Shown in pieces: positions 52,746 to 62,095 of a DNA stretch of 64,000 bases (positions are counted from its first letter, which is position 1; each line of letters begins with the position of its first letter). The notes beneath the pieces are model-generated. The model was not told the origin of the DNA, did no database searches, and saw only the letters and a program-made list of their open reading frames with translations. Source of the DNA: Streptomyces lydicus (GTDB taxonomy: Bacteria > Actinomycetota > Actinomycetes > Streptomycetales > Streptomycetaceae); NCBI RefSeq assembly GCF_001729485.1, contig NZ_CP017157.1:5580001-5644000 (forward strand), in the 5' to 3' direction. Made by a program: the position numbers and the translations under genes.

Positions 52746-52794
52746 CCGGTGCCTCTCTTGCGTCCGGTGCCCTGCGCGGCCCGGGCCCACCCCG

Positions 52795-53532
52795 TCACCT
52801 CAGGTACGAGGCGCCGTTGACGTCGAGCACCGCCCCGGAGGACCAGAGCGCCTCCGGCGAGGCGAGGTGGTGCACGGCCGCGGCGATGTCCTGCGGGGAC
52901 GCGACCCGGCCGAACGGGCTCTGCTCCCGCACCTCGTCCGTCAGGCGCTCGGCGACCCGCTCGGTCTGCACGAAACCGGGGGCGACGGACGCCACACCGA
53001 TCCCGTACGGCGCGAGGTGGACCGCCAGCGACTGCCCCATCGCCTGCAGCGCCGCCTTGGAGGCGCCGTACGCGGGATGGTCCGGCTCGCCGCGGAAGGC
53101 GCCGCGCGATCCGACGTTGATGATCCGCCCCGCCACCTCCCGCTCGATCATGTTCCGCGCCGCGCAGTAGCTCAGGTGCGCCGCCCCCAGCAGATTCACG
53201 TCCACGGTCCGCCGCCAGGCGCGCTGCCAGTCCTCGAAGGAGGTGCGGTCCAGCGGGTGCGCCACGTTCACTGCGGCATTGTTGATCAGGACGTCCACGC
53301 CGCCCAGCCCGTCCACGGCCGCCTCGATGACCGCCTCCGCGCCCTGCGGCGTGCCGACGTCGCCCGCCACCAGGACGTGCCCGCTCCCCGCCAGCCCCGC
53401 CAGCGTCTCCTCCGCGGCGCCGCGCCGTGAGCCGTAGTGCACCGCGACCCGGTCGCCGCCCGCGGCGAACGCCTCCGCGACGGCCCGCCCGATCCCCCGC
53501 GAGGCACCCGTCACCACCACTGCCCGGCTCAT
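52795..53532 (-). CDS. Short-chain dehydrogenase/reductase (FabG-like)
   Basis: A 245-residue classical SDR. The cofactor loop is VVVTGASRGIGRAVAEAF, NNAAVN follows, and the catalytic Ser is in IINVGSRGAFRG. YGASK supplies Tyr and Lys, and the end reads LDVNGASYLR. NADPH preference is suggested by the basic HYGSRRG after strand 2. The start at 53532 follows GGGGAAGG. The substrate is unknown. It converges on the 6C RNA and has no obvious operon partner. Confidence 0.9.
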   Translation of the reverse strand: MSRAVVVTGASRGIGRAVAEAFAAGGDRVAVHYGSRRGAAEETLAGLAGSGHVLVAGDVGTPQGAEAVIEAAVDGLGGVDVLINNAAVNVAHPLDRTSFEDWQRAWRRTVDVNLLGAAHLSYCAARNMIEREVAGRIINVGSRGAFRGEPDHPAYGASKAALQAMGQSLAVHLAPYGIGVASVAPGFVQTERVAERLTDEVREQSPFGRVASPQDIAAAVHHLASPEALWSSGAVLDVNGASYLR

Positions 53533-53740
53533 CGGCCACCTTCCCCTCAACAGCTCGGCCCACCACGCACCCTGACGGAAACGATCTTAGGGAACGCACC
53601 GGATCCGGGTTCGGGCGGGCGCCGGGCCGTGCGCCGCCCGTCCCCCGTCTCCCGCACTGCGCGTGCCGCCGTCCCTGACCTGTCATTGAATGCGGAATGT
53701 CCGCAGCTGCCCCGCAGCGCCGGTCTCATCGGGAGCCTGG

Positions 53741-56032
53741 ATGCCGTTGCCGAAGTCCCCGGGCACCGCCACCGCGCCGGAGGTCGCCCGCGCGAGGGGT
53801 GCCCTGCACCGGCTCGGGCAGTGGTGCGCCCGGCACTGCGTGGTGGTGCTGGCGGTGTGGCTGGCCGCGCTGGTGGGCCTCCAGTTCCTGCAGCGCGCGT
53901 ACGGGGGTGAGTACTCCGACGACTTCGCGCTGCCCGGCGTCCAGTCGGCCCAGGGCCGCGAGGTGCTCCAGCAGCACGAACCGAAGGCCGGCGGTTACAG
54001 CAGCCAGGTGGTGCTGCACGACACGGCCCGGCCGCTCAGCGCCCTCGGCAGCCGGATCGGCAGCGCCGTCACCGCCCTCGGCGCACTTCCCGACGTGCTG
54101 TCCGCACAGAACCCGCTGCCCCCGCCCGGCACCCCGCCCGCCAAGCCACCGCCGGGGACGCCGAATGTCGGCCCGCTGTCCGCCGACGGACGGACGGCGT
54201 ACATCACGATGCGTTTCGGCGTCCAGCCGTCCACCCTGTCGCCGGACTATCTGCACGGCGTCGACGCGGCCGTGCAGCCGCTGCGGGCCGCGGGCGTGCA
54301 GGTGGAGTACGGCGGGCCGCTGGGCGAGCTGGCCCGCCCGGCGCCGGACGACCGGACCAGCGAAGGGATCGGCTTCGCGGTGGCGGTGCTGGTACTGCTG
54401 GCCGGCTTCGGCAGCGTGCTGGCGGCGGTGCTGCCGCTGGTGACCGCGCTGATCAGCGCGGTCTGCGGGCTGGCCCTCCTGGGACTGCTCGCGGCCGCGT
54501 TCCTGTTCGCCACCGTCTCGCCCACCCTGGCCACGATGATCGGCCTCGGCGTGGGCATCGACTACACGCTCTTCCTGCTCACCCGGCACCGGCAGAACCT
54601 GATGGACGGCGCCGACCCGGTCACCGCCGCGGGCCGGGCCGTCGCCACCAGCGGCCGGGCGGTCCTGGTGTCGGGCTGCACGGTCGTCATCGCGCTGATG
54701 GGGCTGTGGGTCTCGGGCCTGACCTTCATCGGGAAACTGGGCGTCGCGGCGGCCCTGACCGTGGTCTCCGCGGTGCTCGGCGCGCTCACCCTCGTACCGG
54801 CGCTGCTCGGACTGATCGGCCGCCGGATCGACCGGCTGCACGTCCGCAGACCGATCGCCGAGACCGACGCGGCGCCGGGTGAGCCGCCGGGCGGCACCTG
54901 GCACCGGTACGCGCGCCGGGTGGAGCGCCGCCCCTGGTGGTATCTGGCCGGCGGGGTGGTGGTGGTGTGCGTGCTGGCCGTCCCGCTCTTCTCGATCCGG
55001 CTCGGTCACATCGGCGACGGCGCCGACCCGAAGTCCTTCACCGACCGACGCGCCTTCGACCTGATGTCCGCGGCGTTCGGCCCCGGCTCCAACGGGCCGC
55101 TGACGCTGGTCGTCGACGAGACGGACGTCCCGCAGGCGGACCGCAAGATGCTGGCCACGCAGGCCGGGCAGGTGCTCGCCCGGGTGCCCGGCGCGGTCTA
55201 CGTCACCCCGCTCAAGGCCACCCCGGACGGCGCGGTGCTGACCGGCACCGCGTACTCCGCGCAGTCCCCGCAGGACGCCGGGACCACCGCGCTGGTGAAC
55301 CGGCTCAAGGACGAGGTGCTGCCGCGGGCGGTGCGGGGCACCGACGGGCACGGCTATGTGACGGGGACGACGGCCGGCCAGGTCGACTTCCTCGACCTCG
55401 TCGCCAGCCGACTGCCGCTGATCATCGCCGTGGTGGTGGCGCTCGCCTTCCTGATCATCCTGATCGTCTTCCGGGGCGTGCTGGTCGCGCTGAAGGCGGC
55501 GGTGCTCAACGTGCTGTCGATCGCCGCCTCGTACGGCGTGGTGGTCGCCGTCTTCCAGTGGGGCTGGGGCGGCCCGGCGCTCGGCGTCGCGGGCACCGTG
55601 CCGATCGAGAGCTACGTCCCGATGATGATGTTCGCGATCGTCTTCGGGCTGAGCATGGACTACGAGATCTTCCTGCTGTCCCGGGTGCACGAGGCGTGGC
55701 TGCGCACCGGCGACTCCCGGGGCAGTGTCGCGCACGCCCTGGAGATCACCGCCCGGGTCATCACCTGTGCCGCCCTGATCATGGTCAGCGTCTTCGCCGC
55801 CTTCCTGCTCAGCGACAACGTCGTGGTGAAGATGCTGGGCCTGGGGCTGGCCGTGAGCGTACTGATCGACGCCACCGTGGTCCGGTTGCTGCTGGTCCCC
55901 GCGGTGCTGACGCTGCTGGGGCCGGCGGCCTGGTGGACACCCCGGTGGCTGGACCGGATCCTGCCCCGGGTGAATGCCGAGGGCGAGGAGCAACTGCCGG
56001 ACCGCGCGCCGGGCTCCGCCGGGCACGGGTAG
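53741..56032 (+). CDS. MMPL-family RND transporter
   Basis: A 763-residue membrane protein of two RND-like halves with about 12 helices. Helix 1 is at about 31-52 and is followed by a large extracytoplasmic domain. [16 protein letters not shown] and [19 protein letters not shown] carry the proton-relay acidic residues of MMPL proteins. A Pro-rich segment (about 130-140) lies in the first external domain. It probably moves a lipid or lipid-linked metabolite. ATG 53741 is chosen over 53690 because GGGAG lies 6 nt upstream. Confidence 0.93.
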   Translation: MPLPKSPGTATAPEVARARGALHRLGQWCARHCVVVLAVWLAALVGLQFLQRAYGGEYSDDFALPGVQSAQGREVLQQHEPKAGGYSSQVVLHDTARPLSALGSRIGSAVTALGALPDVLSAQNPLPPPGTPPAKPPPGTPNVGPLSADGRTAYITMRFGVQPSTLSPDYLHGVDAAVQPLRAAGVQVEYGGPLGELARPAPDDRTSEGIGFAVAVLVLLAGFGSVLAAVLPLVTALISAVCGLALLGLLAAAFLFATVSPTLATMIGLGVGIDYTLFLLTRHRQNLMDGADPVTAAGRAVATSGRAVLVSGCTVVIALMGLWVSGLTFIGKLGVAAALTVVSAVLGALTLVPALLGLIGRRIDRLHVRRPIAETDAAPGEPPGGTWHRYARRVERRPWWYLAGGVVVVCVLAVPLFSIRLGHIGDGADPKSFTDRRAFDLMSAAFGPGSNGPLTLVVDETDVPQADRKMLATQAGQVLARVPGAVYVTPLKATPDGAVLTGTAYSAQSPQDAGTTALVNRLKDEVLPRAVRGTDGHGYVTGTTAGQVDFLDLVASRLPLIIAVVVALAFLIILIVFRGVLVALKAAVLNVLSIAASYGVVVAVFQWGWGGPALGVAGTVPIESYVPMMMFAIVFGLSMDYEIFLLSRVHEAWLRTGDSRGSVAHALEITARVITCAALIMVSVFAAFLLSDNVVVKMLGLGLAVSVLIDATVVRLLLVPAVLTLLGPAAWWTPRWLDRILPRVNAEGEEQLPDRAPGSAGHG

Positions 56033-56075
56033 CCGGGCGGGTGCGGAAGGCTGCGGCGCGCCCGATCATCGAGAC

Positions 56076-57047
56076 ATGGCCCCGACAGCCGAGCACGGCT
56101 CGGCCCCGTACCCCGTGATCCGGCCGATGCTGGCCACGATCGGGCCGCTGCCCGACGAGCTGGAGGAGGCGGAGTGGGCTTTCGAGGCCAAGTGGGACGG
56201 TGCCCGCTGCATCGTCAACACCCCTGGTGACGGCACGATCCGGCTGGTCACCCGGGCGGGCAACGACGCGACCATGACGTATCCGGAGCTGGCTCCCCTC
56301 GGTGAGCAGCTGCGCGGACGGCCCGCGGTGCTGGACGGCGAGGTGGTGGTGCTGGACGCGCGCGGGCGGCCGGACTTCGGGCTGCTGCAACGGCGGATGG
56401 GCGTGGTGAACCCGCGCCGCACGGCCCGGCTGGCCATGGAACACCCGGTGCACCTGGTGCTCTTCGACGTCATGCACCTGGGCGGTTCGCTGCTCGGCAT
56501 GCCGTACCACGAGCGCCGGTCCCTGCTGTCGGGGCTGCGGCTGCGGGGCCCCAACTGGTCGTCGCCCGCCTACCTCGCGGGGCATGCCCAGCAGGCGTGG
56601 GAGGCATCGCTGCAGGGTGGGCTGGAAGGCGTCGTGGCCAAGCGGCTGGGCTCGGCGTATCTGCCGGGCGTCCGCTCACCCGAGTGGCGCAAGACGAAGC
56701 ATCTGCAGACCCTCGACGTGATCATCGGGGGCTGGACGGAGGGCCACGGCAGCCTCGCCGGACTGCCCGGTGCGGTGCTGGCCGGCGTCGCGGAACCGGC
56801 CGGGCTGCGCTACGTCGGCTCGGTCGGTTCGGGACTGTCCGACCGGGAACGCCACGGGCTCGCCCAGTATCTGGGGGTGATCCCGCTGGACCGCTCCCCG
56901 TTCCTCAACCCGGTGGACGCGTCGGGCGTGCACTGGACCGAACCCCGGCTGGTCGCCGAGATCACGCTCACCGGCTGGACCGCGGCGGGGCGGCTGCGGC
57001 ATCCGGTCTGGCACCGGCTCCGGCCCGATCTGACGCGGCTCGGCTGA
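56076..57047 (+). CDS. ATP-dependent DNA ligase (LigC/LigD-type ligase domain)
   Basis: A 323-residue ATP-dependent DNA ligase with an adenylation domain and OB fold. The AMP-accepting lysine is in FEAKWDGARCIV (KxDG), motif III is VLFDVMHL, motif IV EGVVAKRLG, and motif V EWRKTKHLQTLDVIIGG. It has no polymerase or nuclease domain, and no Ku gene is in the window, so it is a stand-alone ligase of the type used in backup end joining. It starts 43 bp after the MMPL gene. Confidence 0.94.
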   Translation: MAPTAEHGSAPYPVIRPMLATIGPLPDELEEAEWAFEAKWDGARCIVNTPGDGTIRLVTRAGNDATMTYPELAPLGEQLRGRPAVLDGEVVVLDARGRPDFGLLQRRMGVVNPRRTARLAMEHPVHLVLFDVMHLGGSLLGMPYHERRSLLSGLRLRGPNWSSPAYLAGHAQQAWEASLQGGLEGVVAKRLGSAYLPGVRSPEWRKTKHLQTLDVIIGGWTEGHGSLAGLPGAVLAGVAEPAGLRYVGSVGSGLSDRERHGLAQYLGVIPLDRSPFLNPVDASGVHWTEPRLVAEITLTGWTAAGRLRHPVWHRLRPDLTRLG

Positions 57048-57089
57048 CGCGGTCCGGCTGAGCGGCCGGCTGAGGCGACGCGGCCGGCG

Positions 57090-57111
57090 CGGGGCAGGGA
57101 CGGCTGCCCCG
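57090..57111. terminator. Hairpin between convergent genes
   Basis: CGGGGCAG (57090-57097) pairs with CTGCCCCG (57104-57111) around a 6-nt loop, between the ligase gene and the convergent secreted-protein gene. Confidence 0.55.
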
Positions 57112-57126
57112 GTGGGCCGGGTCGGG

Positions 57127-58026
57127 TCAGGGGCGGCAGAACTCCGCCTCGGTGAGCGAGCCGCCGGCGTTCTCGTCGTCGGTGCCCAGGATCCCCTCCC
57201 CGGACTTCGGCGGACAGGCCAGCGCCTCGATCTTGTGCCCGGAGAAGGAGCCGAGCCGGTCGGGGACATGCGCCATTTCCAGGCGGACCCGGCCGTGGTC
57301 ACCGACGGCGACGTGCCCGGCGGCGTAGAGCGCGGAGTCGTACGGGCCGTCGTCACCCGGATCCGAGGCGGAGGACACCGTCAGCGCACCGCCGGCGGAT
57401 ATCTTCAGGTCGGAGACGTGCCGTACGTCCGCCACCGGATAAGGCGCACGGAACCGTGCCGAGTCGCGCTTGCCGAATGCGGAGGTGCGGGGATTCCATT
57501 CCGCCGCGGTGAGTTTCGCCGGACGGTCGTCACCGCCCCGGTCCGCCCAGACCGCGACCAGCTTTCCGTGGGCGAGGCGGGCCAGCGCGAATCCCTCGTA
57601 GTTGCCGTCCCGGGAAACGCCCGGCAGCTTGAATACGCGCAGCACGCGCACCGCGTTCCGCTCCCGCCGGATGCGGTACGCCGTCCCGTCGCTGGCGAGG
57701 GCGACGTATTCGCGGGCGCGGCCCGGCACGGCGTCGATCGCCTCCAGGTCCACCGGCGGCTCCCCGGGCCAGTCGACCGGGCTCACCCGCGGCTTCGCGT
57801 GCGGGTCGTAGCGCACGGACACCAGCCTGTTCTGGCCCGGCTTCTTGTTGTCGCGGACCGCGAGGACGTCGACCGCGGCGCCGTGCCGGCCCTCGACCAC
57901 GAGGCCGCTGAGGCCGCCGGTGATGCCGCCACCGACACGTTGCCAGCCGTCCGCCGCGTGCGCGGGCACGGACGGCGCGAGGAGTGCGGCACCGGCCAGT
58001 GCCACACCGCATATTTTCTTGATCAT
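57127..58026 (-). CDS. Secreted protein of unknown function, possibly beta-propeller
   Basis: A 299-residue protein with a clear Sec signal peptide (MIKKICGVALAGAALLAPSV, cleavage near AHA-AD). The mature part is rich in short strands with repeated DLEAIDAVPG, NYEGFALARL and HKIEALACP segments. This resembles esterase-like/phytase-type propeller proteins that carry E-G/E-A motifs at blade starts. No catalytic residues can be assigned. The promoter is TTGCCA-16-TAGAAT with the -10 6 nt before the ATG, so the mRNA is probably leaderless. Confidence 0.8.
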   Translation of the reverse strand: MIKKICGVALAGAALLAPSVPAHAADGWQRVGGGITGGLSGLVVEGRHGAAVDVLAVRDNKKPGQNRLVSVRYDPHAKPRVSPVDWPGEPPVDLEAIDAVPGRAREYVALASDGTAYRIRRERNAVRVLRVFKLPGVSRDGNYEGFALARLAHGKLVAVWADRGGDDRPAKLTAAEWNPRTSAFGKRDSARFRAPYPVADVRHVSDLKISAGGALTVSSASDPGDDGPYDSALYAAGHVAVGDHGRVRLEMAHVPDRLGSFSGHKIEALACPPKSGEGILGTDDENAGGSLTEAEFCRP

Positions 58027-58297
58027 CGGGCGATTCTAGGCAGCGGCGGAATTCTGGCAAGGCTACCGGCGAGTTTCGCCACGACCCGCCGGGAGGTTTT
58101 CCGCGGGCCGCCGGAAGCCGTCGCACCGTTTCGGAATTCCGTCCCGATAACGGCAGGGACAAGGGCAGCGATATCGCGATTCCCGACATGTCGGCACGCG
58201 GCGGTGCGCCGGGCGGCTGATACCGGGGAATAACCGCGCGAGGCGGGGAAGGCTCGCCCTGAGCACGACGCGCATCCGCGGACGGAAGGAGCCGGCG

Positions 58298-59356
58298 ATG
58301 CCCTCCCAGCCCAGCGACACCAGCACCACGTGCGGCAACACCGAATACGGCAGAAAGTCCTTCAAGCGCTCCAGGAGCCACTTCCCGGACCGCATCACGG
58401 CCGACGGCCGCGACGGCTGGCCGGTCGAGGCCGGCCGCTACCGGCTCGTGGCCAGCCGCGCCTGCCCCTGGGCGAGCCGGGCCCTCATCTCACGACGGCT
58501 GCTCGGCCTGGAGGACGCCCTCTCGCTCGCCCTCGTCGACCCGCTCCAGGACGACCGCAGCTGGCGCTTCACGCTGGATCCGGACGGGCGGGACCCGGTG
58601 CTCGGCATCCGCTTCCTGAGCGAGGCGTACGACGCCCGCGAGAAGGACTACCCCGGCGGGGTCAGCGTCCCCGCGATCGTCGACGTACCCAGCGGCAAGC
58701 TGGTCACCAACGACTACCAGCAGATCACCCTGGACCTCGCGACGGAATGGCGGGCGCTGCACCGGGCCGGGGCGCCCGACCTGTACCCCGAGGCGCTGCG
58801 CGAGGAGATGGACGTCGTGATGGCGGGCGTCTACCGCGACGTCAACAACGGCGTCTACCGGGCCGGTTTCGCGACCGGGCAGAGCGAGTACGAGGCCGCC
58901 TTCCACGATCTGTTCCGGCGCCTGGACCTGCTGTCGGAGCGGCTGTCCGAGCAGCGCTACCTGATGGGCGACACCCTCACGGAGGCCGACATCCGGCTGT
59001 TCACCACGCTGGTCCGCTTCGACGCCGTCTACCACGGCCACTTCAAGTGCAACCGCTTCAAGCTGGCCGAGGACCCGGTGCTGTGGGCGTACGCCAAGGA
59101 CCTCTACCAGACGCCGGGCTTCGGCGACACCGTCGACTTCCACCACATCAAGCAGCACTACTACCGGGTGCACACGGGCATCAACCCGACCGGCGTCGTC
59201 CCGCTCGGCCCGGACCTGTCCGGCTGGCTGGCGCCGCACCACCGCGAGGAGTTGGGCGGCCGCCCGTTCGGCGACGGCACCCCTCCGGGACCGGTGCCCC
59301 CGGAGGAGGAAGTGCCGCCCAGCGGCCACCCCGAGCGGCTGCGGCTCGGCTCGTGA
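58298..59356 (+). CDS. Glutathionyl-hydroquinone-reductase-like (Xi class GST) protein
   Basis: A 352-residue GST-fold protein. The catalytic cysteine is in RLVASRACPWASRALISRR, the CPWA motif of the ECM4/YqjG/PcpF group. SVPAIVD and NDYQQI (thiol-binding loop) and a helical C-terminal domain with YLMGDTLTEADIRLF follow. Such enzymes reduce thiol-conjugated quinones. Streptomyces makes mycothiol and not, as a rule, glutathione, so the thiol partner is an open question. The last ~40 residues are Pro-rich and extra. It stands alone. Confidence 0.9.
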   Translation: MPSQPSDTSTTCGNTEYGRKSFKRSRSHFPDRITADGRDGWPVEAGRYRLVASRACPWASRALISRRLLGLEDALSLALVDPLQDDRSWRFTLDPDGRDPVLGIRFLSEAYDAREKDYPGGVSVPAIVDVPSGKLVTNDYQQITLDLATEWRALHRAGAPDLYPEALREEMDVVMAGVYRDVNNGVYRAGFATGQSEYEAAFHDLFRRLDLLSERLSEQRYLMGDTLTEADIRLFTTLVRFDAVYHGHFKCNRFKLAEDPVLWAYAKDLYQTPGFGDTVDFHHIKQHYYRVHTGINPTGVVPLGPDLSGWLAPHHREELGGRPFGDGTPPGPVPPEEEVPPSGHPERLRLGS

Positions 59357-59498
59357 GGGGCCCGCATCCTCGCACCGGCTCCGCTGACCGGGGCAGCCCC
59401 GCCGTGAGACCCTGAGAGAACAAACAGGGACGCATAACGACAAGCGGTGCCAACTGCGCGATGCCGAGATCCCGAGATCGCTGCGAGGAGTGAGACCG

Positions 59499-59798
59499 AT
59501 GAGGATGGTCCTGAAAGCGCAGATACCGACCGAAGCCGGCAACGATGCCCTCCGGAGCGGCAGCATGCCGAAGATCATGGAGACGGCCGTCGCCGCCCTG
59601 AAACCGGAGGCCGCCTACTTCACCCTCGACGGCGGCGACCGTACCTGCTTCTTCTATTTCGACATGCAGCAGTCGTCACAGATGCCCCCGGTGCTCGAAT
59701 CGTTCTTCACGGAGCTGCACGCGAAGGTCTCGATCCAGCCGGTGATGAACATGGACGACCTGCGCATCGGCCTCGGGGACCTGATGAGCGGCACCTGA
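59499..59798 (+). CDS. Small protein of unknown function
   Basis: A 99-residue protein beginning MRMVLKAQIPTEAGNDALRS. It resembles ferredoxin-like stress-responsive domains (muconolactone isomerase/DUF type), with FYFDMQQSSQMPPVLESFF in the second half. It has no signal peptide or membrane helix. GAGGAG lies 8 nt before the chosen ATG. It is convergent with the MocR gene. The function cannot be told. Confidence 0.75.
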   Translation: MRMVLKAQIPTEAGNDALRSGSMPKIMETAVAALKPEAAYFTLDGGDRTCFFYFDMQQSSQMPPVLESFFTELHAKVSIQPVMNMDDLRIGLGDLMSGT

Positions 59799-59813
59799 CC
59801 CGCGCCCGCACCC

Positions 59814-61142
59814 TCACTCCGGTCCGGTGTCCTCCGGGGATCCGTGCGCCAACTCGCCCAGGACGCCGAGGGCTTCGGCCAGCGCGCCGTGGGACGGCGA
59901 GGCGAGCGCCAGCCGTACGGCGTTGGGCGCGTGACCGGTGCCGACGGCGAAGGCCCCGGCGGGGGTGACCGCGATCCCGCGGCGCGCGGCGGCCGCGACG
60001 AAGGTGTCGGCCCGCCACGGCTCCGGCAGTTCCCACCAGCAGTGATAGGCGTGCGGATCGGCTCGTACGCGGAAGCCGGCGAGCCGCTCGGCGACCAGGC
60101 GCTGGCGCGCCGCCGCATCGCTCCGCTTCGCCTCCTCCACGGCCGCCGCGGTCCCGTCCGTCAGCCAGCGGGTCGCCGCCTCCAGCGCGAAGCGGGACGC
60201 CGTCCAGGTTCCCGAGCGCAGCGCGGCGGCGGCGTCCTGGGTGCGGCCCGCGGGCGCGGTGAGGAATCCCAGGGACAGCCCGGGCGCCAGCCGCTTGGAC
60301 AGGCTGTCGATCACGAAGGTGCGCTCCGGTGCGCGGGCCGCGAGGGGCGGCAGGTCGTCGCGGAGGAAGCCGTAGATGGCGTCCTCGATCGCGTACAGGT
60401 CCAACTCCGCGAGGACTTCGGCGAGTTCGGCACGCCGGGCGTCGGGCATCGTGTGGCCCAGCGGGTTGTGCAGGGTCGGCTGGAGGTAGACGGCGCGCAG
60501 CGGGGCGGCGGCCCGCAGCGCCCCGGGCGTCAGACCGTCGTCGTCCATGGCGAGAGGGACGAGCGTGATGCCGAGGCGGGCCGCGATGCCCTTCACGACG
60601 GGGTAGGTGAGCGCTTCGACGCCGAGACGCTCACCGGCCGGGACCAGCGCGGCGAGCGCGGCGGCCAGGGCCTGCCGGCCGTTGCCGGCGAACAGCAGGC
60701 GGCCGGGGTCCGGTGCCCAGCCGCCGCGCGCGAGGTGCGCGGCGGCGGCCTGCCGCGCGGCGGCCGTGCCGGCCGCGCCCACCGGGCGGAGCGCGCCGGC
60801 CAGGGCGTCCGGGCGCAGCAGCGGCTCCAGGCTCCGGGCGAGCAGTGCGGGCTGCTCCGGCAGGACCGGGAAGTTGACCTCCAGGTCGACCGCGGCCTCC
60901 GCCGGCTCGGCCAGTGCCGGCTCGGCCGTCGGGGTGGCCGCGCGGACGAAGGTGCCCCGGCCGACCTCGCCGACCGTCAGCCCCCGTCGGCCCAGTTCGC
61001 GGTACACCCGGGCCGCCGTCGAACTCGCGATCCGCCGGTCGCGGGCGAACCGGCGCAGCGGCGGCAGCCGGTCGCCGGGGCGCAGCCGGCCCGCCGCGAT
61101 GTCCGCGGCGACCTCCTCGGCGATCGCCCGGTAGTCGTCCAT
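59814..61142 (-). CDS. MocR-type regulator (GntR domain fused to PLP aminotransferase-like domain)
   Basis: A 442-residue MocR/PdxR-class protein. Residues 1-70 are the GntR winged helix (GRLRPGDRLPPLRRFARDRRI, ASSTAARVYRELGRRG). The rest is an aminotransferase fold, with the PLP lysine in IDSLSKRLAPGLSLGF and YLQPTLHNPLG. It probably senses PLP or an amino compound. The start at 61142 begins the GntR domain. It is divergent from an alpha/beta hydrolase gene across a direct repeat that may be its binding site. Confidence 0.92.
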   Translation of the reverse strand: MDDYRAIAEEVAADIAAGRLRPGDRLPPLRRFARDRRIASSTAARVYRELGRRGLTVGEVGRGTFVRAATPTAEPALAEPAEAAVDLEVNFPVLPEQPALLARSLEPLLRPDALAGALRPVGAAGTAAARQAAAAHLARGGWAPDPGRLLFAGNGRQALAAALAALVPAGERLGVEALTYPVVKGIAARLGITLVPLAMDDDGLTPGALRAAAPLRAVYLQPTLHNPLGHTMPDARRAELAEVLAELDLYAIEDAIYGFLRDDLPPLAARAPERTFVIDSLSKRLAPGLSLGFLTAPAGRTQDAAAALRSGTWTASRFALEAATRWLTDGTAAAVEEAKRSDAAARQRLVAERLAGFRVRADPHAYHCWWELPEPWRADTFVAAAARRGIAVTPAGAFAVGTGHAPNAVRLALASPSHGALAEALGVLGELAHGSPEDTGPE

Positions 61143-61172
61143 CGCTCGCTCCCCAGCCGCACGGCACACCCG

Positions 61173-61194
61173 GCACATTGCACCGAGCACATTG
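61173..61194. promoter_or_regulatory. Direct repeat, candidate MocR operator
   Basis: GCACATTG occurs at 61173-61180 and again at 61187-61194, a 14-bp period, followed by TTTATATTGCG. The region is AT-rich relative to its surroundings and lies between the divergent MocR and hydrolase genes. MocR regulators such as GabR and PdxR are known to bind direct repeats. Confidence 0.55.
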
Positions 61195-61264
61195 TTTATA
61201 TTGCGCCGCGAGATTGCCCCTCATAGCATCGAGGTGTCAAGTCGCCGCAGAGGGGATGCGCAGG

Positions 61265-62095
61265 GTGGGAACCGCAGTTTTCGAAGAGATCACCATCGGC
61301 TACGAGGACCGGGGCAGCGGCGAGGCGCTGGTCCTCGTGCACGGCCATCCGTTCAACCGCTCGATGTGGCGCCCGCAGATCGAGCACTTCGCCCGGGCCG
61401 GCTGGCGGGTGATCGCCCCGGACCTGCGCGGTTACGGCGAGAGCTCGGTGGTGCCGGGCACCACGCCGCTGGAGACCTTCGTCCGTGACACCGTGGCGCT
61501 GCTCGACCGGCTCGGCATCGAGCGCTTCGTCCTCGGCGGCCTGTCGATGGGCGGGCAGATCGTCATGGAGTTCCACCGGCTCCTCCCGGACCGGATACGC
61601 GCCGTGGTCCTCGCGGACACCTTCGCCGCGGCGGAGACGGCCGAGGGCCGGGCCGCCCGGCACGCCATGGCGGACCGTCTCGTACGGGAGGGGATGGACG
61701 GCTACGCCCGCGAGGTCCTGACGAAGATGATCGCGCCGCACACCGCGGCACACCGCCCGGAGGTGGCCCACCACGTCCTGGGCATGATGACCGGTACCCC
61801 GCCCGAAGGCGCGGCGGCGGCCCTGCGCGGGCGCGCCGAACGCCCCGACTACACGGAGCTGCTCGCGGACATCGCGGTGCCGGTGCTCGTCGTGGTCGGT
61901 GCGGACGACGAGTACACCCCGGTGAGCGATGCCCGCGTCCTCCACGAGCGCGTGCCCGACGGCACGTTGGCGGTCATCGAGGGGACGGCACACATGCCCA
62001 ATCTGGAGCGGGAGGGGGAATTCAACACCGTGCTGGCGGACTTCCTGGACGGTCTGCCCGCGGTGCCCACGCCGGCCGCTCAGCGCGCGTCGTAG
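61265..62095 (+). CDS. Alpha/beta-fold hydrolase (3-oxoadipate enol-lactonase-like)
   Basis: A 276-residue alpha/beta hydrolase. It shows EALVLVHGHPFNRSMW (oxyanion region), PDLRGYGESS, the nucleophile in FVLGGLSMGGQIVMEF, the acidic VVGADDEYTP, and the catalytic His in IEGTAHMPNLE. The order is complete. The GTG at 61265 lies 9 nt after AGAGGGG; an ATG at 61256 is too close to that site. It is divergent from the MocR gene and likely its target. Its end overlaps the convergent methyltransferase by 16 bp. Confidence 0.88.
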   Translation: MGTAVFEEITIGYEDRGSGEALVLVHGHPFNRSMWRPQIEHFARAGWRVIAPDLRGYGESSVVPGTTPLETFVRDTVALLDRLGIERFVLGGLSMGGQIVMEFHRLLPDRIRAVVLADTFAAAETAEGRAARHAMADRLVREGMDGYAREVLTKMIAPHTAAHRPEVAHHVLGMMTGTPPEGAAAALRGRAERPDYTELLADIAVPVLVVVGADDEYTPVSDARVLHERVPDGTLAVIEGTAHMPNLEREGEFNTVLADFLDGLPAVPTPAAQRAS

